The notes under the pieces: generated by a model | What the model was told of the DNA's origin: nothing | Seen by the model: the letters and a program-made list of their open reading frames with translations, nothing else | Databases searched by the model: none | Program-made: the position numbers and the translations under genes | From: Sporichthyaceae bacterium | GTDB lineage: Bacteria; Actinomycetota; Actinomycetes; Sporichthyales; Sporichthyaceae | Assembly (NCBI GenBank): GCA_036269075.1 | Contig: DATASX010000084.1 | Location: forward strand, 49,016 to 113,015 | Length of the DNA stretch: 64,000 nucleotides | Direction of reading: 5' to 3' | Shown: in pieces, positions 41,583-52,274 of the stretch | Layout of the letters: every line of letters begins with the position of its first letter | Position numbering within the stretch: position 1 is the first letter of the stretch

Positions 41583-42121
41583 GTGTCGCCTCGGGCGACA
41601 CGCCCGGCATGCCATACTCGCATTCGTCCCGCCCAGTACGGGGCGTCGGCAGGCGATGCCGGGCAGCTTCCCCCGTGGCTACCCGGCATCGCCTGCGGCG
41701 TTTCCGCGGCCTGGTCGCGGAAAGCGCTCCCCGGGACGCCGCAGGCCATCATTGCGGCGCTTCGCGCCGCGGCGGGGGGCTTCGCCACCCCGCGCCCCCC
41801 GACGTCGCCGTGGCTCGCTACGCTCGCCGGCTGCGCTCCGGTGGGGCGTCCTTGCCGTGCTCGCTGCGCTCGCCGGCTGCTCGGGGCAGTCCTTGCCGCG
41901 CTCGCTCCGCTCACCGGCTCCTGAGGGCAGTCCTTGCCGCGCTCGCTCCGCTCGCCGGCTCCTCAGGGTTATCCCTTGCCGCGCTCGCAACGCTCGCCGG
42001 CTCGTGGGGCATCCTGGACTTGCCGGCTTCGCCGACCGGGCTCTGGGCCCGCACTTCTGTGGTTGCGGTGGTGGCGGCTGGGTCAGGCGCCCAGGCGTTA
42101 CTGGCGAGGCCGTGCGGCGCC
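41583..42121. other. Noncoding region between DUF3099 gene and moaA
   Basis: 539 bases without a credible gene; open frames on both strands are Arg/Ala-rich and without family signal. It holds GC-rich imperfect repeats of CGCTCGC(T)CCGC type from about 41800, resolving into the tandem array at 41852-42017, and an inverted-repeat-like stretch CGCTTCGCGCCGCGGCG around 41758. Confidence 0.5.
41852..42017. repeat. 41-42 bp tandem repeat, four copies
   Basis: Four head-to-tail units starting TTGCCG(T/C)GCTCGC at 41852, 41893, 41934 and 41976. Units are 41, 41, 42 and 42 bases; units 2 and 3 are nearly identical over their first 30 bases. A degenerate unit precedes the array (about 41800-41851). 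Confidence 0.85.
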
Positions 42122-43114
42122 TCAGCCGCCGATGGCCGACATCGGGCGCGTCGGCTGCAGGAACGTCGGGTCGTCGATGCCGTGGCCCGCACGCTTGCCC
42201 GCGACGGCCGCGCGCCAGCGCACGGCGAGTTCAGCGTCGCTTGCACCGGCGCGCAGGGCACTGCGCAGGTCGGACTCCTCGCGGGCGAACAGGCAGTTGC
42301 GCACCTGGCCGTCGGCCGTGAGGCGGACGCGGTCGCAGTCGCCGCAGAACGGACGCGTGACACTCGCGATGATCCCGACCGTCTGCGGGCCGCCGTCGAT
42401 GTGCCAGCGCTCGGCGGGCGCGTTGCCGCGGGCTGCGGCAGGCTCGGGGCTGAGGTTGAAGATCGCCGACAGCCGCGCGAGGGTCTCCTGGGCGGTGATC
42501 ATCTGGTCGCGCGACCAGCCGTGCTGCGGGTCCAGCGGCATCTGCTCGATGAACCGCAGCTCGTAGCCGTGCTCGAGGCACCACTCCAGCAGGCGCTCGG
42601 GCTGCGAGTCGTTGATCCCACGCAGCAGCACCGCGTTCACCTTGACCGGACGCAGCCCGGCGGCGTCCGCGGCGGCCAGACCGCGCAACACGTCGGCATG
42701 CCGGTCGCGCCTGGTGATCTGGAAGAACTCCCCGGGGTCGAGGGTGTCCAGCGAGACGTTGACCCGGTCGAGGCCGGCGGCGGCCAGCGCGGGCGCGAGG
42801 CGCTCCAGGCCGATGCCGTTGGAGGTCAGCGACATGCGGGGGCGCGGTTTGAGCTGACCCACGCGCTCGACGATGCCGGTCAAGCCCTTCCGGACCAGCG
42901 GCTCACCGCCGGTGAAGCGCACCTCGGTGACACCGAGCATGCTGACGGCGATGTCGACGAGCCGGACGATCTCGTCGTCACTCAGCAGCTCCGGACCAGG
43001 CAGCCAGTTCAGGCCCTCCGCGGGCATGCAGTAGGTGCACCGCAGATTGCAACGGTCCGTCAACGACACGCGCAGATCCGTGGCGACGCGGCCGAACGAG
43101 TCGCGCAGTGCCAC
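42122..43114 (-). CDS. moaA: GTP 3',8-cyclase (molybdenum cofactor biosynthesis)
   Basis: 330 residues. Radical SAM enzyme that starts molybdopterin synthesis from GTP. The N-terminal [4Fe-4S] motif is Cys22-x3-Cys26-x2-Cys29 (DRCNLRCTYCMPAEG), followed by FTGGEPLVRKGL. The C-terminal cluster motif appears as CGDCDRVRLTADGQVRNCLF. The protein ends with the conserved Gly-Gly (PMSAIGG). ATG at 43114. No other moa/moe gene is adjacent. Divergent from the SURF1 gene. Confidence 0.94.
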   Translation of the reverse strand: MALRDSFGRVATDLRVSLTDRCNLRCTYCMPAEGLNWLPGPELLSDDEIVRLVDIAVSMLGVTEVRFTGGEPLVRKGLTGIVERVGQLKPRPRMSLTSNGIGLERLAPALAAAGLDRVNVSLDTLDPGEFFQITRRDRHADVLRGLAAADAAGLRPVKVNAVLLRGINDSQPERLLEWCLEHGYELRFIEQMPLDPQHGWSRDQMITAQETLARLSAIFNLSPEPAAARGNAPAERWHIDGGPQTVGIIASVTRPFCGDCDRVRLTADGQVRNCLFAREESDLRSALRAGASDAELAVRWRAAVAGKRAGHGIDDPTFLQPTRPMSAIGG

Positions 43115-43358
43115 AGGTCACTCCTCCACGCGTCGGATAGCCCGCTGAGTCGAGCATTAGCCTAAGGCAAACGGCCCAGATGGGAATTGTCGTTCGAAAG
43201 CGCTCTGACCTGTACAAATGCACATATCCAGCCGCAACTGCGGACGGAATGCGGTTCTACGGCACGCAATAGCAATGCATTGCTGCGCGGAAAAATCTTC
43301 CCGCCGTGCGCCGAACGGCGGCCGCGAACCACTGATCGACGCAAGGAGGCGACCCATC

Positions 43359-44192
43359 ATGGCTGTCTCCAGCGACCGGCGAAACTATCGCGAGTTCCTG
43401 CTGACGCCGCGCTGGCTGTCGCTGCTCCTGATCGCGCTGCTCTCGATCCCGGCCTGCGTCGAGCTCGGCCGTTGGCAATGGCACCGCCTCGAGCAGGCTC
43501 GGGCGAACAACCATCTCATCACCGACAACTCACGGGGCACCCCGGTGCCGGTCGACCAGTTGAGCAGCGTCGGCGGCACCGTGACCGGGACGCAGCGGTG
43601 GCGGGCCGTGGAGGTCAAGGGCACCTACGACGGCGGCCACACCCTGCTGGTCCGCAACCGCAGCCGGGACAACGGCCCGGGCTTCCAGGTCCTGACGCCA
43701 GTAGTCACCGCCGGCGGCACCGCGGCGGTCGTCGACCGTGGCTGGCTCCCCGCTCCGGAGCCCGGCGGCCTGCCCGACCTCCCGGCCGTGCCGACCGGTG
43801 CGGTCACCGTCACGGGGCTGCTGCGCCCAACCGAGACCCAGCCCAGCCGCGGGCCCCACGACGGGCCGGACGTCCCCGCCGGTCAGGTCGTCCGCATCGA
43901 CATCCCGCGGATCTCGAAGAACCTGCCGTACCCGGTCTACGCCGGATACGTGGACCTGCGCGCCCAGGACCCGGCGCCGCCGATCGTCGACGGACAATTC
44001 ACCCCGGACCCCGACTCGCTGCCCGGCGGCGAGACCGAGATGCTGCACCTGGCCTACGCCTCACAGTGGTTCGTGTTCGCCGGTGTCGCCCCGCTGGGCT
44101 TCTTGATGCTGGTGCGCCGCGAGGCGGCCGACCGCCGAGACGCCCGCGGCAGACCGGCCCCGAAGGGCGGCACGCCGCTACCGACGACCTGA
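43359..44192 (+). CDS. SURF1 family cytochrome oxidase assembly protein
   Basis: 277 residues. Two terminal membrane helices (about 18-37, LSLLLIALLSIPACVELGRW, and about 233-253) enclose an extracytoplasmic domain. Signature blocks: LGRWQWHRLEQ, LLVRNRSRDNGPGFQVLTPV, AAVVDRGWLPAP and the C-terminal HLAYASQWFVFAG. SURF1 supports heme a insertion into the aa3-type oxidase; a heme A synthase (ctaA) lies at 61992-62996. ATG 43359 has a clear AAGGAGG ten bases upstream and replaces the longer frame. It converges with the sirtuin gene, four bases apart. Confidence 0.92.
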   Translation: MAVSSDRRNYREFLLTPRWLSLLLIALLSIPACVELGRWQWHRLEQARANNHLITDNSRGTPVPVDQLSSVGGTVTGTQRWRAVEVKGTYDGGHTLLVRNRSRDNGPGFQVLTPVVTAGGTAAVVDRGWLPAPEPGGLPDLPAVPTGAVTVTGLLRPTETQPSRGPHDGPDVPAGQVVRIDIPRISKNLPYPVYAGYVDLRAQDPAPPIVDGQFTPDPDSLPGGETEMLHLAYASQWFVFAGVAPLGFLMLVRREAADRRDARGRPAPKGGTPLPTT

Positions 44193-44196
44193 GATC

Positions 44197-44967
44197 TCAA
44201 CCCGCTCGGACCTCGACGCACGGCGCCACCAGCGCCGGGAGCACCGCACCGATCCGGCCGCGGAGCACGGCGGCCGCCGCGGAGTCGTAAGGGGTCGGGT
44301 CGGCGTTGACCACGACGAGTCGCGCCCCGTGCCGAAGCGCCACCTCGCACATCCCGGCCGCCGGGTTCACCTGCAGCGTCGTGCCGACGGTCAGGAACAG
44401 GTCGCAGTCGGCCGCCGCCGCCAGTGCGGCCTCGATCACCTCGGTTCGCAGCGACTGCCCGAACGAGATCGTCGCGGCCTTCTGGATGCCGCCACACTCC
44501 GCGCAGATCGGGTCGACCTCACCGGCCGCCACTCGGGCCAAGGCGTCGACCATCCGTGTCTCGCGCCCGCAGGACAGGCACTGGACTCCATAGAGGGTGC
44601 CGTGCAGCTCGACAACCCGTCCCGGGTCGGAGCCGGCCCGCTGGTGCAGGCCGTCGATGTTCTGGGTCAGCAGGGCGCGCAGGCGACCGGAGCGCTCCAG
44701 GTCCACCAGTGCGCGGTGGCCGGCGTTGGGGGCCGCGGCCCAGGCCGCATGGTCGCGCCGGTTGATCCAGGCGCGCTCCCGCAGGCCTGCGTCGCGAACG
44801 TACTCGGACAGTTCGAACATCCGGGCGGCGGACGGGTCGCGGGTCCACAACCCGTTCGGGCCGCGGAAGTCGGCGATTCCGGACTCGGTGGAGATGCCCG
44901 CGCCGGTCAGCACGGTCACCCGCCGAGCGGCGGCCAGCCACTGCCCCACCACTTCGATGTCGTCCAC
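44197..44967 (-). CDS. NAD-dependent protein deacylase (sirtuin)
   Basis: 256 residues. Sirtuin landmarks: [20 protein letters not shown] near the N-terminus, [12 protein letters not shown], the catalytic His in VELHGTLY, Zn ligands CLSCGRE and CAECGG, and [17 protein letters not shown]. It removes acyl groups from lysines of target proteins with NAD+. I prefer GTG 44967 over GTG 45012, because 45012 lies within a terminator-like stem. The Arg/Tyr of class III desuccinylases is not evident, so deacetylase is the default. Confidence 0.91.
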   Translation of the reverse strand: MDDIEVVGQWLAAARRVTVLTGAGISTESGIADFRGPNGLWTRDPSAARMFELSEYVRDAGLRERAWINRRDHAAWAAAPNAGHRALVDLERSGRLRALLTQNIDGLHQRAGSDPGRVVELHGTLYGVQCLSCGRETRMVDALARVAAGEVDPICAECGGIQKAATISFGQSLRTEVIEAALAAAADCDLFLTVGTTLQVNPAAGMCEVALRHGARLVVVNADPTPYDSAAAAVLRGRIGAVLPALVAPCVEVRAG

Positions 44968-45011
44968 GATCGGCGAGCTTATTTCGCCGGCGGCGCGGAT
45001 CCGGGACTGCA

Positions 45012-45047
45012 CGAGGCCCGGCTCTCCCCTCCGGGAGCCGGGCCTCG
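45012..45047 (-). terminator. Intrinsic terminator after the 156-residue unknown gene
   Basis: A 13-bp stem (45012-45024 with 45035-45047), ten-base loop, 13 bases beyond the stop of the minus-strand gene that ends at 45061. Its presence also argues against the longer sirtuin start at 45012. Confidence 0.75.
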
Positions 45048-45060
45048 CGAGAACTTCGGA

Positions 45061-45531
45061 TCAGGACTGGACGAGTGCTCGCAGCGGAACGGCCGGGGTC
45101 CCGCAGCGGTGCGCCAGCGCGTAGGCCTCGGGGTCGCTCTCGTAGCGGCCGACCAACACGATCAGGTCGACGGACCGGACCTCGACCTCGGTGGGCAAAC
45201 CGTTGCTGATCGGACCCTCGAACTCGGTCGGCAGGATGTCCTCCAGCACGACGACCAGGCCCGCGGCCCACATCGCCTCGACCGCCGAGACCCAGTGCAG
45301 GTCGTTCTCCAGACCGATGACGTGGACCCGGACGCGCCGGAAGATCGACCCGTAGATGACGGCGGAAACGCGTTCGGCGTCGCTCACCCCGGCATAGACC
45401 AGCCGGGCCGCGCGCAGTTCGCGCGAAGCCTCGGTCTCCTCGCTCAGACGTGACCGGCTCCACGAGGGATCGGGCGCCTGGGTGTCATCACGGCTGAAAT
45501 CGGCGCCGTAATCCCGGTCCTGATCGGACAT
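45061..45531 (-). CDS. Hypothetical protein, alpha/beta fold
   Basis: 156 residues, not recognised. After a charged N-terminus (about 1-40) the sequence alternates hydrophobic strands and helices: [39 protein letters not shown], then [20 protein letters not shown]. That pattern suggests a Rossmann-like or nucleoside-binding fold, but no ATP or NAD motif is clear. No membrane segment. ATG at 45531; monocistronic with its own terminator. Coding support comes from codon pattern and length only. Confidence 0.7.
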   Translation of the reverse strand: MSDQDRDYGADFSRDDTQAPDPSWSRSRLSEETEASRELRAARLVYAGVSDAERVSAVIYGSIFRRVRVHVIGLENDLHWVSAVEAMWAAGLVVVLEDILPTEFEGPISNGLPTEVEVRSVDLIVLVGRYESDPEAYALAHRCGTPAVPLRALVQS

Positions 45532-45822
45532 TCGTCCCCCTGGCTTCGCGCCGGCCTCCCCAGCCGATCGCGGATAAGACGCAGCGCATCCAGGTTCGGT
45601 ACCACTCCAGCCGCGAAACCATACGTTCGGACGATGTTCAGGTGCGTGCTGTCACACAACCTGACCTGCAGAAACCTGGGCAAGCAGGCCCTGACCCGGA
45701 CGTCTCGCCGTCGATTCCGGAGACTCTTTCGGCCCAGCTCCCCGCCGGTCGGGTGATCACCCGTTCGGCCCAACCGGGGATCCGCGGACCGGGGTCGAAG
45801 GGTCACAACCGCTCCAGCAGGG

Positions 45823-46638
45823 TCAGCCGATCGCTGTTCCCATCGCCCGCAGCAAGGGCACCTGCAGGACGCGCTCCATGCGGTTCTGCTCCGCGAAGTC
45901 GCGTCCTGCCGCGCCGAGCAGGAGTTCCTTGATCGAGCGAACCGCATCCGTCGAGTTGGCAAGCACCGAGCGGCACATCTCGAGCGCGGCCGCAGGCAGC
46001 TCGGCGACCGGCACCAGCTGGTTGACCAGTCCGAGTCGGTCGGCCTCGGCCGCGTCGACCCAGCGGGCGGTCGTGCACAGGTCGAGCGCCCGGCCGTAGC
46101 CGACCAGGCGGTGAAGGGTCCCGGTGCCGGTCAGGTCGGGCACCAGGCCGAGCGCGGACTCCCGCATGCAGAACCTTGCATCGTCGGCGACCACGCGGAT
46201 GTCAGCGCCCAGCGCCAACTGGAACCCGGCGCCCACCGCGGCACCCTGCACGGCCGCGACGGTGATCCAACGTGGGTCGGCCAACCAGGTGTGCGCCTGC
46301 TGCAGTGTTTCGATCCAGACCTGGATCTCGGTGTCGCTGCCCTTGGCGATCTGCGCGATCGACGGCTCCCCCGGGACGCCTTCCGGACTGGCCATCCGCA
46401 GGTCGATGCCGGCGCAGAACACCGGGCCCTCACTACGCACCAGGACTACCCGGACCTCGGCCGGGAGCAGGTCCGGGACGGCAGCCAGCGCCGCCCAGGA
46501 CGAAGGGGTCATCGCGTTGCGACGGGTGGGCCGGTCGAGCACGACCGTGGCCAACTCACCGTCGACGAGCAGGCGGACATCGCCCGCAGTCAGGATCTCG
46601 GCTTCGACGCGGTGGCCGGCCTGGGTGTCTGTGTCCAT
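45823..46638 (-). CDS. Enoyl-CoA hydratase/isomerase family protein
   Basis: 271 residues with the crotonase fold: ATVVLDRPTRRNAMTPSSW, the first oxyanion segment PVFCAGIDLRM, and the second, QGAAVGAGFQLALGADIRV. The region after DARFCMRESALGLVPD holds a candidate catalytic acid. Could be an enoyl-CoA hydratase, isomerase or other crotonase. ATG at 46638. Isolated from other fatty acid genes, 291 bases upstream of the unknown gene and 220 downstream of the HTH gene, with no operon partner. Confidence 0.88.
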   Translation of the reverse strand: MDTDTQAGHRVEAEILTAGDVRLLVDGELATVVLDRPTRRNAMTPSSWAALAAVPDLLPAEVRVVLVRSEGPVFCAGIDLRMASPEGVPGEPSIAQIAKGSDTEIQVWIETLQQAHTWLADPRWITVAAVQGAAVGAGFQLALGADIRVVADDARFCMRESALGLVPDLTGTGTLHRLVGYGRALDLCTTARWVDAAEADRLGLVNQLVPVAELPAAALEMCRSVLANSTDAVRSIKELLLGAAGRDFAEQNRMERVLQVPLLRAMGTAIG

Positions 46639-46774
46639 CGGCGAAGAATAAGACGCCGACGGGGCGTGCAGCCTACGCCCATACGCGCCTGCACGCCGAT
46701 CATCGATGATCGGAACGTTGTTCTCTCATACGCGAAGCGTCGGACGTGAGAAAGGTTCACCCGAGTGTCGAGTT

Positions 46775-46802
46775 CGGCTGGTGCCCCCCGAGGCACCAGC
46801 CG
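46775..46802. terminator. Hairpin downstream of the HTH gene
   Basis: A perfect 11-bp stem (46775-46785 with 46792-46802) and six-base loop, about 57 bases past the end of the minus-strand HTH gene. No T-run on the minus strand, so termination is probable but not certain. Confidence 0.6.
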
Positions 46803-46858
46803 CTCGTCTCCAATCGCAGCTGACCGCGGCCCGAAAGCCTGTCAGCGTCAGCCTGGAA

Positions 46859-47071
46859 TCAGGCCTTGACCTTGCCGCGGGTAGCACCGCCACGACCCCG
46901 GAGCGTGACCCCGGACTCGGACAGCATGCGGTGGACGAACCCGTAAGAACGTCCGGTCTCCTCAGCCAGTGCGCGGATGCTCCGGCCCTGGCTGTACTTC
47001 TTCTTCAGGTCGGCCGCGAGGCGCTCGCGCGCGGTACCGGTGACCCGGCTGCCTTTCCTGAGTTCGGCCAC
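46859..47071 (-). CDS. Small helix-turn-helix protein
   Basis: 70 residues: ARERLAADLKKKYSQGRSIR, then ALAEETGRSYGFVHRMLSES and GVTLRGRGGATRGKVKA. A single HTH of the resolvase/Hin-recognition type (RSIRALAEETGRSYGFVHRML) with a basic C-terminal tail. Short proteins with this sequence are widely conserved in Actinomycetota as presumed DNA-binding proteins. The ATG at 47071 fits. The ABC-F gene lies 193 bases upstream on the same strand. Target unknown. Confidence 0.85.
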   Translation of the reverse strand: MAELRKGSRVTGTARERLAADLKKKYSQGRSIRALAEETGRSYGFVHRMLSESGVTLRGRGGATRGKVKA

Positions 47072-47264
47072 GTACTTCCTCCGATCGGGAATCCACCGTC
47101 ATGCAGTGCTGTTTCGTTCCCCGAGACGTCCTCATGATCAGCCGAGAAAGATTCGTTCTGCAGGCTGATCGAGAAACTCGTGACTCCCGCAACGGCGGAT
47201 GATCGCTTTTGTCATGCAACGTCTTGCGCAGACGCCGCCTCGCACGGCCGAGCGACCGGTTCGA

Positions 47265-48863
<1,599 letters not shown>

Positions 48864-49207
48864 GTGCGGCAAATTCTACCGATCGGTTCAGACCGTTCCG
48901 AACCGCCGGCACCCCGGACCGGAACCTGCGCTTCGGGCGGCCCTCGAACTCGATCAATGCCGTAGCTGAGGCCCCTCCGGATGGGTCCCGAATCGGGGCA
49001 AATTGCCGCGACCTGGGGTAGTGCGGGCAGGGATGGCCGCGCTTACGCTGGGCAGGTAAGTCCCTTACGCCGCGTTCGCGAACTGCCGCGCGCGGCCCCG
49101 GCGTCGGCGGACAGGTTGGACCTTTGTCCAGTCCTGGCTGCCGTACGACAGGGTTCGCCGGACGTCCCGCAAGCAAGTGCCCGTCCCGGGGCACGGTAAG
49201 GGTTGCA
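48864..49207. other. Divergent intergenic region between ABC-F gene and livH-like gene
   Basis: 344 bases without a credible gene. A TAGAAT hexamer (minus strand, about 48873-48878) sits just ahead of the ABC-F start. For the plus-strand transporter, no convincing -35/-10 pair was found. Confidence 0.4.
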
Positions 49208-50134
49208 GTGCCGCACTTTCACCCCGACTGGTCGATCTGGGGAGCGAGTTTCGTTCTCGGAATCGCCAACGCCGGCATCTACAGCGTGCTCGCGGTCGCC
49301 CTGGTACTGACGTTCAAGATCAGCCGGACCATCGGGTTCATGCACTACGGCATCGCGGTCATCGGCGCCTACGGCTACTACCACTTCATTGCCGAGTACA
49401 ACATGAACGGCTTAGAGGCGCTCGTGATCCTGACCGCCGTAGGCGGCGTGGTCGGCGGCGCGTACGGCTTACTCGTGATGAACCGCGCCATAGCGTTCTT
49501 ACCGCGCATCACGCTGTCGATGATCTCGCTGGCGGTGATGCTGCTGCTCACCTCGGGGTCGACGCTGATCTTCCCGGTCCGCCCGGACGTCGTGATCCCG
49601 CGCAGCCCGTTCGGCACCGGACACGTCCGGCTCCTCGGCTACAACGTGACCACCCACCGGATCGTCAGCCTGGCGGTGACCGTGGCGCTGGTCGCGCTGC
49701 TGGCCGCGTGGCTCAACGGCACCCGCGCCGGGGTCAACGTCCGCGCGATCTCCGACGACGTCGAGGCGGCCCGCTGGGCCGGCATCCGGATGTTCCGGAT
49801 CGGGGTCGGGGCGTACGCGGCCTCCGGGGCGATGTCCGGCCTGGCAGGTGCGCTGCTCGCCCCGGTCTCCGGCACGGACATCTCGGACATCCTGCTGGTG
49901 TTCTTCCGGGCGTTGACCGTCGCGGTGGTCGGCGGCTTCCGCTCGCCGGCGCTGGCCCTGCTGGGCGCCGCCGTGCTGGGGGTGACCGAGAGCTTCTGCA
50001 CCACGACCGCCCTCGGCGACCTGGGCCCCGGAACTCGCGAGACGTCGATCTTCCTGATCATGGTGCTCACCGCCGTCGTGGTGGCCAAGCTGCGCAAGCA
50101 GGCCGGCCACCGCCTGGAGGTGGAGGTCCTGTGA
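49208..50134 (+). CDS. livH: Branched-chain amino acid-type ABC transporter permease (LivH-like)
   Basis: 308 residues, about eight membrane helices. Family traits: FVLGIANAGIYSVLAVALVL, FMHYGIAVIGAYGYY, GTRAGVNVRAISDDVEAARWAGI (the cytoplasmic ATPase-contacting loop), and the C-terminal LVFFRALTVAVVGGFRSPALALLG. The GTG at 49208 has AAGGG upstream and removes 28 unrelated residues. It is the first gene of the livH-livMG-livF set; substrate may be amino acids, urea or another compound, and no substrate-binding protein gene is adjacent. Confidence 0.9.
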   Translation: MPHFHPDWSIWGASFVLGIANAGIYSVLAVALVLTFKISRTIGFMHYGIAVIGAYGYYHFIAEYNMNGLEALVILTAVGGVVGGAYGLLVMNRAIAFLPRITLSMISLAVMLLLTSGSTLIFPVRPDVVIPRSPFGTGHVRLLGYNVTTHRIVSLAVTVALVALLAAWLNGTRAGVNVRAISDDVEAARWAGIRMFRIGVGAYAASGAMSGLAGALLAPVSGTDISDILLVFFRALTVAVVGGFRSPALALLGAAVLGVTESFCTTTALGDLGPGTRETSIFLIMVLTAVVVAKLRKQAGHRLEVEVL

Positions 50135-50162
50135 CGACCGCCGGACGCGACGAGGCGGTCGC

Positions 50163-52274
50163 ATGAGTATCGAGCTCGATCGGAAGCTCACCTTCGGCCG
50201 GCACCGCGGCGCGTCGGACTCCGAACCGGAGAGCAGCGACTTCCGGCAGGCCCTGGCGACCGCCGACGAGTCGACCGAGACGGAACTCGACACCTCGCAC
50301 AACCCGCACACCCGCTCGCGGCCGTTGCTGTCGCTGCTGCGTCAGCCGTTGAACGTCGTCGGCGCCCTGATCGCCATTTTTTGGATCTTTGCCGCCAAGG
50401 ACTACTGGGTCTTCACGATCTCCTCCGGTCTGATCATCGGCATCGTCGTTCTGGGCGTGATGGTGATGACCGGTTGGTGCCGCGAGGTGAACCTGGCCTC
50501 GGCCGGTGTGTACGCGACGACGCTCTATCTCGCCTCCTACGTCTACCGGACCCAGCCCAACGGGTGGGGTCTGCCGATGGTCGTGGCAGTGGCGGTCGCG
50601 ATCGCGGTGGGCGCGCTGATCATGCTCTGCGTCTCGGTGCTGGCGGTCCGTTTCTCCGGCGTCTACGTCATGGTCTTCACGCTCGGTCTGCAGGAGATGA
50701 TCGAGAAGGTCATGTTCACCCGGTACAAGCTGACCGGTGGCGACACGGCGCTGGACAACCCGCGGCCGGTCTTCTTCGGGTACGACATGGAAGGTCACGA
50801 CCGCCCCTTCTACCTGTTCCTGCTCGGGGTTGTCGCGCTGGTGCTGGCGTTCCTGTGCCGGCTGCGGTTCTCCCCACAGGGCCGGGCGATGATGCTCACC
50901 GGGGCAGACCAGCAGGCCGCCGCCGCGGTCGGGATCAACCCGTGGAAGGCCAAGGCGTTGGGCTTCGCGATTTCCGGCGGCCTCGGCGGGCTCGGCGGCA
51001 TCCTCGCCGCGATGTTGTACGTCAGTGCCCCGACAACGGTGAATTACCAGGCGGTCACCTCGCTGCTGTGGCTGTCGATCGCGATCCTCGGCGGGTTCGA
51101 CTCGATGACCGCGGTACTGGGCGTCGCAGTGCTGTTCCAGGCGATCCCGTTCTGGCTGGAGCACTACCACGTCGACTACTACTTGCTGTCAGGCCTCTCG
51201 CTGCTCGTCGGTGTCCTTCTCGGCAACCGTGGCCTGGGCGGCCGCCTCCAGGACCTCTATCGACGAGCGCGGTTCGGACCGGCCGCCAAGCGCCGCGCCT
51301 CACGCGCCGCGACCTTGACCACCTCCGCCTCCGTGCTCAGCCGCAGCGACGGCACGATCGCGGTGGCCGAGTACGGCGCGAACGCCGCAGTGCGGCAACG
51401 GGCCTTGGGCGTTCTCGAGGAGTGGTTCCCGAAGCGCCGCACCGCGGAGTTCGCCCTGACCGCCGAGAACATCCACATATCCTTCGGCGGCGTCCACGCG
51501 CTTCGCGGCGCGACCATCCGAGTCCCCACCGGGTCGTTCACCGGACTGATCGGCCCGAACGGGGCCGGCAAGACGACGCTGTTCGACGTCGTCTCCGGGC
51601 TGCAGCGGCCGGACCGCGGCACCGTCCGGATCTTCGGCGAGAACGTGACCGGCCGGCGGCCCTGGGACCGCGCGGCGATGGGCATGACCCGGACCTTCCA
51701 GACCACGCGGGTCCACAAGGATCTGGGGGTCGCCGACAACCTGATGGCCGGCGCCGGGCTGCGCGTCAAGGGCAACCTCGCGCAGTTCGTCATCGGCGAT
51801 CCCCGCTCCTGGCGGCAGGTGCGCCAGGCGGAGGAGGCAGCATTCGCGATCGCGCAGCTGCTGAACATCGACCGGTACTGGGACGAGCGGGTCGGCGAGC
51901 TGGAATTCTCGGCGCGACGCCGCACCGAGCTGGGCCGGGCGCTGTTGTCCGGGCCACAGATCCTGCTGCTGGACGAGCCGACCTCGGGGCTCGACCCGGC
52001 CTCGTCCGGCTCGCTGATCAGCCTGGTGCGGCAGCTGCAGGTCGACCTCGGTCTGACGGTGCTGCTGGTCGAGCACTACGTCAAGGCCGTGCTCGAGGGC
52101 TGCGACTTGGTCTACGTGCTTGCCGAGGGCCGGATCCTCGCCGAGGGCGCGCCGAGCCTCGTCGCCGCGGACGCCGACGTACAGGAGCAGTACCTCGGCG
52201 CCGGTTCGGAGCACTCGAAGGTGCCGTGGCGGGAGCGGATGCGCGCCGAGGGACGGATCCCGACCGGTGTCTGA
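50163..52274 (+). CDS. Fused LivM-type permease and LivG-type ATPase
   Basis: 703 residues. A ~60-residue hydrophilic N-terminus is followed by a LivM-like membrane domain (about 62-365: IGIVVLGVMVMTGWCREVNL, SGVYVMVFTLGLQEMIEK, GGLGGLGGILAAMLYVSAP) and a LivG-like ATPase (about 435-680). Walker A is IGPNGAGKTTLFDVVSG, Walker B ILLLDEPTSGLDP, H-loop LVEHYVK. The usual LivG signature region is replaced by GELEFSARRRTELGRALLSG, so the LSGGQ-like loop is degenerate. ATG at 50163. It overlaps livF by eight bases. Fusion of M and G occurs in other actinobacterial transporters. Confidence 0.9.
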   Translation: MSIELDRKLTFGRHRGASDSEPESSDFRQALATADESTETELDTSHNPHTRSRPLLSLLRQPLNVVGALIAIFWIFAAKDYWVFTISSGLIIGIVVLGVMVMTGWCREVNLASAGVYATTLYLASYVYRTQPNGWGLPMVVAVAVAIAVGALIMLCVSVLAVRFSGVYVMVFTLGLQEMIEKVMFTRYKLTGGDTALDNPRPVFFGYDMEGHDRPFYLFLLGVVALVLAFLCRLRFSPQGRAMMLTGADQQAAAAVGINPWKAKALGFAISGGLGGLGGILAAMLYVSAPTTVNYQAVTSLLWLSIAILGGFDSMTAVLGVAVLFQAIPFWLEHYHVDYYLLSGLSLLVGVLLGNRGLGGRLQDLYRRARFGPAAKRRASRAATLTTSASVLSRSDGTIAVAEYGANAAVRQRALGVLEEWFPKRRTAEFALTAENIHISFGGVHALRGATIRVPTGSFTGLIGPNGAGKTTLFDVVSGLQRPDRGTVRIFGENVTGRRPWDRAAMGMTRTFQTTRVHKDLGVADNLMAGAGLRVKGNLAQFVIGDPRSWRQVRQAEEAAFAIAQLLNIDRYWDERVGELEFSARRRTELGRALLSGPQILLLDEPTSGLDPASSGSLISLVRQLQVDLGLTVLLVEHYVKAVLEGCDLVYVLAEGRILAEGAPSLVAADADVQEQYLGAGSEHSKVPWRERMRAEGRIPTGV

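Noticed and set aside
41345..43165. 606-residue plus-strand frame across the tandem repeats and moaA
   Set aside because: Runs antisense through moaA and through repeat DNA; no motif.
43157..43171. Iron-box-like TTAGCCTAAGGCAAA upstream of SURF1/moaA
   Set aside because: Only part of the DtxR consensus fits and the palindrome is wrong (GCC-TAAGGC without the outer AGG/CCT arms).
45642..45932. Plus-strand 96-residue frame between the unknown gene and enoyl-CoA hydratase
   Set aside because: Pro/Arg-rich without ribosome-binding site or family signal; overlaps the hydratase gene antisense.
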